A stretch of DNA of 64,000 nt from Hetaerina americana. Taxonomy: Eukaryota; Arthropoda; Insecta; Odonata; Calopterygidae. The notes under the pieces are model-generated. The model saw only the letters and a list, made by a program, of their open reading frames with translations. It did no database searches and had not been told where the DNA came from. A program made the position numbers and the translations under genes. How positions within the stretch are numbered: the first letter of the stretch is position 1; the number at the start of each line of letters is the position of its first letter. Below are positions 46,086-54,640 of the stretch, in pieces. The DNA lies in contig JAKTNV010000041.1 in NCBI GenBank assembly GCA_022747635.1, forward strand, positions 3,420,001 to 3,484,000, in the 5' to 3' direction.

Positions 46086-49000
46086 CCTCCCCGGACTACA
46101 ACCTTGACGTGGTGGAAGGGCTTGTGCGTTCCGATGACCCCTAGAGCTGTGCTGGCGGGAGTAATAAAAATTGCTCCTGGTAGGGTCACCCATGCCAGAT
46201 AGGGCGAAGGTTAGGAGCCAGACGAAAAGTAGTCCACGCAGCGTCCGTTCCTCAGTGAGGCGGCTGCAATGGCGTCTGACCCCAGTGGGTCGGCCAGTAA
46301 GTGATGGTGTCACGTTAAAAACACTATTGAGGATCAACGGGAAACCACCTCAATTATCTTTCCCAAGAAAATATGATGAATAATAGAGATATTTTGAGTC
46401 CTGGCAACCACGGGGCCCGGTCCAATCGGCCGTGTGTCGTGCCCGGCAGCGGGGGAGGCAAGGCTTCCGCGGTCGTCATCCCACGAAACCCTTGCAAGGG
46501 AAAACCAGCAGCAGCAGGACAGAAGACGCAGGAGAAGAAGACCACATTAGTTAGAATAGGAACGTGGAATGTTAGGACAATGATGAGGACAGGGAAATTG
46601 GAGAATGTTAAGCGAGAGATGGAAAGGGGACATATAGATATTTTAGGTCTATGCGAGGTGAGATGGAAAGATAGCGGGGATTACTGGAGTGATAAGTATA
46701 GAATAATAAACAGCGGCGGGGACGAGAGCCAACGAGGGGTTGCCATTGTATTAAATGAAGAGGTAGGGAGAAGCGTAGTCAACATAGAGCAGGTAACGGA
46801 TAGAATACTACTAGTAGAGATAAAAGCAGAACCGACGAACTTAGTTATTATTCAGGTATACATGCACCCGAGCAACCATCAAGAAGAAGAGGTCGATAGG
46901 ATATACGACCAGTTAGAGGAAATAATCGCGAGTGTTCCTGCAGGGAAACATTTGATAGTGATGGGGGATTGGAATGCGACGGTAGGCGAAGGGAGAGATG
47001 GTGACGAGGTCGGGGACTACGGTTTAGGCATGTGGAATGACCGCGGGGAGAAAGCATTTAACTTCTGCAGGAGACAGGGCTTAGTCATCACCAACACTTG
47101 GTTTAGACACCACAAAAGACGCAGGTATACATGGAAAATGCCAGGTGACTCAGGAAGATATCAGCTAGATTATATCCTGGTTAGACACAGGTTTAGGAAC
47201 AGTGCGATAAATTCCCACAGCTTCCCGGGAGCGGATGCGGACTCAGACCACAATTTAGTTGTTATGAAATGTAGCGTACGTTTCAAAAAGATAAGGCAGG
47301 GGCGGCGAGTTAGAAAATGGAATGTAGAAGCATTAAATGGGTTGAAAAGGAAGGAATACAAACAGGTGGTAGAGAAAATCATGGAGGATGGTAAAGGGCT
47401 TAGTACTATCGAAGAAAAATGGGAAATGATCAAGAAAGGGTTGTCTAAAGCCGCAAAGGACACTATTGGAACCGTTAACGCTAAAAGGACTAGGAAACCA
47501 TGGATAACGGATGAGATGATTACAAAGATGGATGAGCGGCGAAAATGGAAGAATATAAATACAGAATTAGGCAAAATGAAGTACAAAGAATTGAACAATA
47601 AATTGAGGCGGGCTACAAATAAAGCAAAGGTAGCATGGTGGAAGACGCAGTGCGAGGATATGGAAAGTCTGCAGAGGAAGGGCGAAATCGGTGCGCTGTA
47701 CAGCAAAGTTAAATCCTTATCAGGAAGTAAGAAAGGAAGAGCTATGCTAACAGTTAGAGATAAGGCGGGTAAGGTAATAGTTGACGCAGGAAAGACCCAA
47801 GAGAGATGGAAGGAGTATATAGAAGAACTGTATAGTAAAGAACTCAGACCAACAAAGTTAGACATTGAAAAAGAAAATGACGTAGAGGAAGACAGCTTAG
47901 GTCCAGGCATACTAGACAATGAGATAGAAAGGGCATTAAAGGAGATGAAACTAAATAAGGCCGTGGGGGTAGATAACATTCCCGTGGAACTTTTAAAATG
48001 CTTAGGAAAAGGTGGGAGGAAGAGGCTATATGGGCTGATCCGTAGCATTTATGAGGAGGGAATCTGGCCGGAAGACTTTGTGAGATCAGTTTTAGTTCCT
48101 ATTCCGAAAAAGGTAAAGGCCACGTCATGTGAGGACTATAGGACAATTAGTTTGATATCCCACGCAGCTAAAGTTGTTCTCAGGATCATAAACAAAAGGA
48201 TAGAGAGTAGGGCAAATGATTACTTAGGGGATGATCAGTTTGGGTTTAGGAAGGGGAGAGGTACGCGTGATGCCATTGCAGTATTGAGATTATTAATCGA
48301 GAGGAATATAGAGCACAACCAGGAGGTATTTGCCTGTTTCGTAGATTTTGAAAAAGCGTTTGATAGAGTGAATTGGGATAAACTAATGAGTATATTGCAG
48401 AAGATAGGAATATATTGGGGGGAAAGGAGGCTAATCCGCAACCTGTACATGTCTCAGACTGCTCGGGTGCGGGTGGGAAACGGGGAGTCAGGATGGGCAG
48501 TGTTAGGAAGGGGTGTAAGGCAGGGTTGCCCATTATCACCGTTGCTGTTCAACCTGTATGCAGAGGAAATGATCAAAGAGGCATGGGAAGAACTCGAGGT
48601 AGGAATGAAAGTGGGCGGGGAATTCGTAAAATCAGTTAGGTTTGCTGATGACCAAGCTTTAGTTTGTCAGTCAGCCAAGGGGCTGCAGGCATTGCTGAGT
48701 GAATTGGAAATTCAGTGCGACAGGTATGGGATGAGAATCAATATTAATAAAACAAAGGTTATGCGATTTTCTAGAAAGAAAAAGGGCAAGCTTAACATTA
48801 AAATAGGAGGGCAAAAACTAGAGCAGGTAGAACAGTTTACGTATCTCGGTAGTGTTTTGGACCAACACGGTCAAAGTAGTAGGGACGTAAGGAGAAGAAT
48901 TGCGCTAGGCAAAGAGGCTTTCACAAGGAGGAGGGAGTTGATGACAGGGACTTTGAGTAAGAATGTTAAGAAAAGACTCGTAAAAACTTTGATATGGAGC

Positions 49001-49456
49001 GTAGCTATGTACGGTGCGGAAACGTGGTCATTGAAGCAGGAGGATAGACGTAGATTGGAGGCTTTTGAAATGTGGGTGTGGAGAAGAATGGAGAAGGTGA
49101 AATGGACAGAGAAGAAAACAAATGAGGAAGTACTTGGTATGGTGGGCGAAGAGAGGTGTTTGCTGGGAGCAATCCTATGGAGGCAGGAAAAGTGGATGAA
49201 GGGGGTGTTGACCGGCAGTGGGATGTTGAAGACTGTGATAGAGGGTAGAATGTTGGGCAAAAGAGGAAAGGGAAGGAACAGGATAGGGATGTTGGACGGG
49301 ATGAAGGGAGGAAGAAAGTACTCAGAGATGAAGAGGGACCTGATATAGAGTAGGATGATGGATTTTGTGTTTTGTTAGGAGTAATAAAATATTTTTTTTT
49401 GGTAGTTGTGTCCATCCAAAAACCTACCTTAACCGGTAGATTAACTTAAAAAAAAA
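46086..49456 (+). mobile_element. Full-length RTE-type LINE
   Basis: The 3.37-kb element has a 5' UTR starting CCGGACTACAACCTTGACGT, one long reading frame (46373-49348), a 3' UTR of about 100 bp and the end GGTAGATTAACTT followed by an A-run. A single ORF with N-terminal apurinic-type endonuclease and reverse transcriptase, and a short 3' end, is the RTE plan. Other copies or fragments of this family in the window lie at 8990, 12205, 40030, 45711, 49457 and 50108, so the family has been very active here. Confidence 0.92.
46373..49348 (+). CDS. RTE LINE endonuclease/reverse transcriptase, intact 991 residues
   Basis: Target-primed retrotransposition enzyme: it nicks DNA and copies element RNA onto the nick. 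An endonuclease/exonuclease/phosphatase domain at residues ~60-300 shows WNVR (65-68), LCEVRW with Glu95, GDWN (198-201), LDYIL (265-269) and SDHN (291-294). A basic linker is followed by the reverse transcriptase at ~520-800: GFRKGRG (624-630), FVDFEKAFDRV (656-666, motif A Asp658), RQGCPLSPLLFN (716-727) and FADD (757-760, motif C). The C-terminal ~150 residues are basic and conserved among the copies. The start is the first of two adjacent Met codons; MM at 46373 follows a ~290-bp leader. There is no internal stop or frameshift, so it may be competent. See the shared-breakpoint finding for a caveat that it may be a join of two copies. Confidence 0.92.
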   Translation: MMNNRDILSPGNHGARSNRPCVVPGSGGGKASAVVIPRNPCKGKPAAAGQKTQEKKTTLVRIGTWNVRTMMRTGKLENVKREMERGHIDILGLCEVRWKDSGDYWSDKYRIINSGGDESQRGVAIVLNEEVGRSVVNIEQVTDRILLVEIKAEPTNLVIIQVYMHPSNHQEEEVDRIYDQLEEIIASVPAGKHLIVMGDWNATVGEGRDGDEVGDYGLGMWNDRGEKAFNFCRRQGLVITNTWFRHHKRRRYTWKMPGDSGRYQLDYILVRHRFRNSAINSHSFPGADADSDHNLVVMKCSVRFKKIRQGRRVRKWNVEALNGLKRKEYKQVVEKIMEDGKGLSTIEEKWEMIKKGLSKAAKDTIGTVNAKRTRKPWITDEMITKMDERRKWKNINTELGKMKYKELNNKLRRATNKAKVAWWKTQCEDMESLQRKGEIGALYSKVKSLSGSKKGRAMLTVRDKAGKVIVDAGKTQERWKEYIEELYSKELRPTKLDIEKENDVEEDSLGPGILDNEIERALKEMKLNKAVGVDNIPVELLKCLGKGGRKRLYGLIRSIYEEGIWPEDFVRSVLVPIPKKVKATSCEDYRTISLISHAAKVVLRIINKRIESRANDYLGDDQFGFRKGRGTRDAIAVLRLLIERNIEHNQEVFACFVDFEKAFDRVNWDKLMSILQKIGIYWGERRLIRNLYMSQTARVRVGNGESGWAVLGRGVRQGCPLSPLLFNLYAEEMIKEAWEELEVGMKVGGEFVKSVRFADDQALVCQSAKGLQALLSELEIQCDRYGMRININKTKVMRFSRKKKGKLNIKIGGQKLEQVEQFTYLGSVLDQHGQSSRDVRRRIALGKEAFTRRRELMTGTLSKNVKKRLVKTLIWSVAMYGAETWSLKQEDRRRLEAFEMWVWRRMEKVKWTEKKTNEEVLGMVGEERCLLGAILWRQEKWMKGVLTGSGMLKTVIEGRMLGKRGKGRNRIGMLDGMKGGRKYSEMKRDLI

Positions 49457-49925
49457 AATATTCTATCCATTACCTGCGCTATGTCGACTACGCTTCTTCC
49501 TACCTCTTCATTTAATACTATGGCATCCCCTCGTTGGCTCTCGTCCCCACCGCTGCATATTATTCTATAACTATCACTCCTGGAATAGCCACTATCCTTC
49601 CATCTCACCTCGCATGGACTTAATAGCAATATTTCCTCTTTCCATCCTCGCTTAATATTATCTAATGTTCCTGTCTTCGACATTGTCCTAACATTCCACG
49701 TTCTTATTCTAACTACTTTGGTCTTCTTCTCCTGCGTCTCCTATCCTACTACTATCGGTGCTCCCCTGCAAGGGTATCGTGGGATGACGATCGCGGAAGC
49801 CTTGCCTCCCCCGCTGCCAGGCCCGATACACGGCCGATTGGGCCAAGCCCCGTAGTTGTCAGGACTCAAAATATCTGTATAGTCCATCATTTTAATCTTG
49901 GGAATGATAATTGAGGTGGTTTGCC
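49457..49925 (-). mobile_element. Inverted, diverged RTE 5'-region fragment
   Basis: Read on the minus strand from ~49925, it matches the start of the RTE reading frame: the GATATTTTGAGTCCTGACAA and GGCAGCGGGGGAGGCAAGGC blocks, then a frame (49683-49441) with CEVRWKDSGYSRSDSYRIIC and GGDESQRGDAIVLNEEVGRS. It stops at VMDRI where the A-run of the full-length copy begins. It is clearly more diverged from the intact copy than 45711-46085, so it is from an older insertion or subfamily. Confidence 0.88.
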
Positions 49926-50107
49926 GTTCCCTTCCTTAATTAGAATAGATACAGAAAATGTACTATTATTATCTCAAAACTACAAATCTGTAATGTTTTT
50001 AACTTCTTAGCCAAACAGATTTAAACATTTACCATATCTCAGCGCTAGTTTTCAAATTCCTTCAGCATAAAATTCTGCCGCCTGAGATCGTAGCCAACCG
50101 ATAATAG

Positions 50108-51105
50108 AATATATTTTTTTTTTAAGTTAATCTACCTAGGTGGGAAACGGGGAGTCAGGATGGGCAGTGTTAGGAAGGGGTGTAAGGCAGGGTTGCCCAT
50201 TATCACCGTTGCTGTTCAACCTGTATGCAGAGGAAATGATCAAAGAGGGATGGGAAGAACTCGAGGTAGGAATGAAAGTGGGCGGGGAATTCGTAAAATC
50301 AGTTAGGTTTGCTGATGACCAAGCTTTAGTTTGTCAGTCAGCCAAGGGGCTGCAGGCATTGCTGAGTGAATTGGAAATTCAGTGCGACAGGTATGGGATG
50401 AGAATCAATATTAATAAAACAAAGGTTATGCGATTTTCTAGAAAGAAAAAGGCCAAGCTTAACATTAAAATAGGAGGCCAAAAACTAGAGCAGGTAGAAC
50501 AGTTTACGTATCTCGGTAGTGTTTTGGACCAACACGGTCAAAGTAGTAGGGACGTAAGGAGAAGAATTGCGCTAGGCAAAGAGGCTTTCACAAGGAGGAG
50601 GGAGTTGATGACAGGGACTTTGAGTAAGAATGTTAAGAAAAGACTCGTAAAAACTTTGATATGGAGCGTAGCTATGTACGGTGCGGAAACTTGGTCATTG
50701 AAGCAGGAGGATAGACGTAGATTGGAGGCTTTTGAAATGTGGGTGCGGAGAAGATTGGATAGGCTGAAATGGACCGAAAGGCAAACAAATGAGGAAGTGC
50801 TAGGTATGTTGGACGAAGAGAGGGGTTTGTTGCGAGAAATCCTAAGGAGGCAGGAAACATGAATCAAGGGCATATATTGATTGGCAGTGGGATGCTTAGC
50901 ATTGTAATAGAGGGAAGAATGTTAGGCAAACGGGGAAGAGGGCAGGATAGGAAAAGGGATGTTTGATGGGATGAAAGGAGGAAGGATGTACGCAGAGATG
51001 AAGAAAGACGATGCAGAATAAGATGCTGTATTGTGTTTTATTTTGATATATTCATTTGGCAGTTTTGTCCATTCAAAACCCACATTAACCGGTGGATTAC
51101 CTAGT
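50108..51105 (+). mobile_element. Chimeric RTE fragment: inverted 3' tip plus sense 3' portion
   Basis: 50108-50138 is a T-run plus AAGTTAATCTACC, the reverse complement of the RTE 3' tip. From 50140 the sequence turns to sense orientation at GTGGGAAACGGGGAGTCAGG. It is about 99 percent identical to the intact copy (48474-49078) up to 50745, and then drops abruptly to about 80 percent until the 3' end near 51105. Three pieces of different origin are therefore joined, with the last junction in exact alignment register. Confidence 0.88.
50140..50862 (+). pseudogene. RTE reverse transcriptase C-terminal fragment
   Basis: 240 codons, open from GNGESGWAVLGRGVRQGCPL through FADDQALVCQ and RRIALGKEAFTRRRELMTGT, to a premature stop after LREILRRQET. 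It holds the motif B/C part of the reverse transcriptase but no endonuclease and no motif A, so it cannot be active alone. Confidence 0.85.
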
Positions 51106-51604
51106 AATTTGATATCCTCGCGACTTCTACGCCCGGAAGCGTAACAAACATTGAAATAATAATGGACGGAATCAGTGCTCGTAAGGCTATTTTTGTAAAG
51201 CTAAACACTAAGTTCCTGAAAATCAAAAAAGAAAAGCGTAAAATATACCCATTCATCAAGGAAAATTATAACGGACTACGATAATATTACAGAAAAAGAA
51301 TTGCCAGAATACAAGGCAAAACATTGATAACCGAAACAGAAAACACTCGGAAATATTTCTCGCGAAGTAAAGAAGACGTACATCCCATTCAAACTTATAT
51401 GCGACAATCAGGAACCTAGATGGTACAACGGGGAAGTCAGATCGGCATTAAGAAGGCTAAGAAAGCTGCCATCAGATTTTGAAAAGAATTTAAATAGTGA
51501 CGATATAACATCCAAACAAAAACTATAAAAATGTCGTAGAAAACGAAAAGTATCATACACACAGAACTACATTCTTTTAAATCTAAAATGCTAAGCGAAT
51601 GCTA
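51106..51604. other. No recognisable feature
   Basis: AT-rich; short frames only. Confidence 0.4.
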
Positions 51605-51790
51605 AGCGGGGTGGCAGGTCACCAGCCATTCTACACACAATCACTCTATTTCCTCATGAACCTGGCACCCCGCGATACACCAGCAACCGCGTTGGAAAGG
51701 TGGCGATCGATCGCCAATCATGCAATATGCCCACATATATTACGAGTACATATTACATGATTAGCAGATATTGCTATACCTACACAGACA
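51605..51790 (-). repeat. Dispersed repeat, inverse partner of 21130-21345
   Basis: In minus orientation it reads ATATGTGGGCATATTGCATG, then ACGCGGTTGCTGGTGTATCG, CGGGGTGCCAGGTTCATGAG and GGCTGGTGACCTGCCACCCC. All of these align with the plus strand around 21200-21340. It is probably the 3'-untranslated end of a CR1/Jockey-type LINE. Confidence 0.6.
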
Positions 51791-51968
51791 ATCTTAGTGT
51801 TCTATGCCTTCCGGACGGACAATTCACTAACTAAATAAATTTTATATACACTGACCTACACCCCATCCGGCTGAAGAGCACACGGCGGGGGGTGTTAGGA
51901 CGCCAAAATTGGAGAGTTTTTTAGGGGAAAAATTAATCCTGGAAGCTAGCCCATATAACTTCAATCTA

Positions 51969-52694
51969 CAGGGTCGCACCCAAAAGTGGTAGGACTGATT
52001 TTCTCTGGCACGAACGGAGCGGTGGAGGGGGGTCTGCCTGGCAGCGTAAGGTGTAGAGGGCTCTTAGCAACAGACCAACACCAACCTCAGTCGCCTGCGG
52101 GCTGTCGTTGAGTGAGGACACCGTTTTTAGTGAAGCAAGTTTTTTGTCCGCGTCCAAAAACAAAATGAATCTGAATTTAGAGCAACGTTATTCCGTGAGG
52201 CTTTGTGCGAAACTCGGGAAGACGGTAACTGAGACCCTCGATATGATCAAGCAGGCTTATGGGGACACTGCCTTAAGCCGTTCCACAGTATTTGAGTGGC
52301 ACAAGTTGTTTAAAGAGGGCAGGGAGCTCGTTGAAGACGACCATCGCTCTGGACGGCCGTCGACGGCAAGAACCGACACGAATGTGGACAGAGTGAGGAC
52401 ACTGCTGAACACAGACCGAAGCTTAACCAGTAAAGAAATTGCAGACCAGTTGGGTCGGTCTGCATCCAACGTCCAACGCATTATTTCACAGGATTTGGCC
52501 ATGCGCAAGGTGTGCGCCAAGATGGTGCCGAAAATTCTGGGTGTCGACCAACAGGCAACGCGTGTGCGTATTTCCGAAGAAGTTTAGCCAATTTGCACCG
52601 AGATGAAAATTGTTTGGACAATGTGATAACTGGTGATGAAACATGGGTGTTTCAATATGACCCCGAGACGAAAAGACAATCCGCGGAATGGCCT
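51969..52694 (+). mobile_element. 3'-truncated mariner element
   Basis: It begins after a TA (51967-51968) with CAGGGTCGCACCCAAAAGTG, the same TIR family as 40125. The coding part runs through the first catalytic motif and is cut off at 52694, where LINE sequence starts without a spacer. No right-hand TIR was found in the window. Confidence 0.85.
52165..52694 (+). pseudogene. Mariner transposase, N-terminal half, one frameshift
   Basis: The start is taken at MNLNLEQRYSVRLCAKLGKT (52165), in line with the family N-terminus. An upstream in-frame Met at 52108 exists but adds atypical sequence. Helix-turn-helix 1 ends in STVFEWHKLFKEGRELVEDD, then the HRSGRPSTA linker, helix-turn-helix 2 (LTSKEIADQLGRSASNVQRI) and MRKVCAKMVPKIL. 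A frameshift near 52555 moves the rest to another frame, which holds NVITGDETWVFQYDPETKRQ (first catalytic Asp) and stops matching at SAEW. The second and third catalytic Asp are missing. Confidence 0.88.
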
Positions 52695-54205
52695 ATGTAT
52701 AAAGGCGGCGTTAGGGATAAACCAACCAATTACCGACCCATTTCTTTAACATCGATCTCTTGTAAAATATTGGGACACATGATTTTCACTAACATTATGA
52801 GATTTATTGATATTAGGAAAATAATAACCCACAACCAGCACGGGTTTAGGAAAAGCAGATCTTGGGAAACACAACTTGGTCTCTTCATTCACGATATACT
52901 TAGATGGGGAGAAAACAACACACAAGTCGTTGCATTATTCCTGGATTTCAAAAAAGCCTTCGACAAAGTCCCACACAATAAACTGCTACATAAACTTAAA
53001 TACTACGGAATCAATTGGAAAAGGACTAATTGCATTACAGACTTCTTGTCAAATCGCAAACAAATAGTAGTCATAGATGGGTTGTGTTCAGCAGATAGAG
53101 ATGTAACTTCGGGTGTCCCCCAGGGAAGTATAATAGGGCCTCTTCTGTTATCAATATACATTAATGACTTCAGCGCACACGTTTGAAGCAATCGGAGGTT
53201 ATTCGCTGACGACACGGTGGTATAAGTACAGGGAAATAAGGAGCCAACTAGATCACGAGGTACTCTCTAGAGACTTAGACAATATCTCGGAATGGTGCAA
53301 TAAATGGGGATTAACACTTAACATAGATAAATGCTCAGTTTTGAAATTTTGGAACAAAGGAAGCGAGGAACAGGATATAGACTACGAAATAGAGGGTTCA
53401 GTACTGACTACGGCCAATCAAGTTAAATATTTGGGTGTTGTTCTAACACCACGCCTTTCATGGAGAGCCCATATAAGGACAATATGTGGATCCGCCTTAA
53501 AGAAACTTGGCTTCGTTAAACCGGTGGTCGAGGAATGTAATGAGAACGTTAAAGAGAGGTGCTATGTTGCTCTAGTTAGACCTCATTTGGAATATGCTGC
53601 AAGTATTTGGCAAAAATAAGTAGATTAAGTCCAGAGAAAGAGTGCCAGGTTCCTTAAATACGTTGAGTTCTTAAGAATACAAGTGTAACGGGTCTCTCAA
53701 TGGATACGAAGGGAACGCGCGAGACTTAGACTTTTAGAAAGGTTCAGAACAAACGAGTTTAACTATGACACTGAAGGAATTATAACGGCCCCGCGCTACC
53801 ATGGTAGGTCAGACCACAAAGGTAAAATAAGGGAGATAGATTCCAGTACAGATAGATACAAATACTCATTCTTTCCCAGAGCAATCAGAAATCATAATAG
53901 TAAGAAACCGAAGTCCTTTAGAAGTATTAAAAACATTTAATTTACAAGTCGAAACAAAATTAAACATTGTAAATATATCAGGTATATTTGCAGGTGCATG
54001 TGTGTGTTAGTTGGTAGTTTGTGTGTTTGCAGGTGTGAGGGGTGTAAGGGTTTTGCCATCAATGTATACCATGCCCTGTTCATGGATTGTATAAATTTGT
54101 GGCTTTTGCTTGAATTTTTTTTTCTTAAATACAGGTATTGCCCTAACACCCCCCGCCACCCATCCTTGCGGCGGCTTGCGGGGTATTAAGTAGATGTAGA
54201 TGACC
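52695..54205 (+). mobile_element. CR1/Jockey-type LINE 3' part with its 3' end
   Basis: The reverse transcriptase starts inside the enzyme at KPTNYRPISLTSISCKILGH, then NQHGFRKSRSWETQL, LFLDFKKAFDKVPHNKLLHK (motif A), SGVPQGSIIGPLLLSIYIND (motif B), and, after a frameshift, LFADD at 53204-53218 (motif C). EWCNKWGLTLNIDKCSVLKF and KYLGVVLTPRLSWRAHIRTI follow. Frameshifts near 53180 and 53600 and several stops break it. The 3' untranslated end has a GC hairpin (CCGCCACCCATCCTTGCGGC) and ends in a GTAGATGTAGATG tail near 54205. It is the same family as 6170-7015. Confidence 0.88.
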
Positions 54206-54294
54206 ATTTTGAAACAAGAAGCTTTTACAATTCTGCTGGAGCTGATGAGAGGCCCTTTAAGTAGTTATTCAAGGGAAATAGTAGGGAATGCTGC

Positions 54295-54640
54295 TTAAAT
54301 ATGGCTTGGGGTGTTTTTCCGAAACAATGCCAAAGAGGAAGGGGGATGAAAGTGGGGTGGAGGCCTATGAGGAACGGGTGAAGAAAAGGAGGGATAAATG
54401 TAATGGGCGGATGGGGAAACAAACGACGAAGTTGTAGGCATTGCAGGGGAAGAGAGGAGGTTATTCGAGGGAATTCGAGGAAGGCAGGACACGTGGATGC
54501 GGGAGATCCTGGGAGAGGCGATAGGATGCTGAAATCTATTCCCTGCAGAAAGGAAAATGCTGGGTTTGAAAATCCGAGAGTGGAAGGGAGGATAAATATT
54601 TTTTGGACTGTGGGAGTTGAGTGAGATGTAAACCCATAGA
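54295..54640 (+). mobile_element. Degraded RTE-like 3' fragment, diverged subfamily
   Basis: AAACAAACGACGAAGTTGTA, then GGCATTGCAGGGGAAGAGAG and AGGAAGGCAGGACACGTGGA, follow the order of the RTE C-terminal codons (TNEEVLGMVGEERCLLGAIL; RQEKWMKG). The match is patterned but weak, so it is a diverged subfamily or a very old copy. Confidence 0.55.

Noticed and set aside
47170..48048. 292-codon minus-strand frame inside the RTE element
   Set aside because: It is a shadow of the real plus-strand reverse-transcriptase frame.
45711..49456. Simple twin-primed single insertion explaining both the inverted 3' fragment and the full-length RTE
   Set aside because: The full-length copy keeps its own 3' end and A-run, so a plain twin-priming product does not fit. 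A more complex history is noted in the findings instead.
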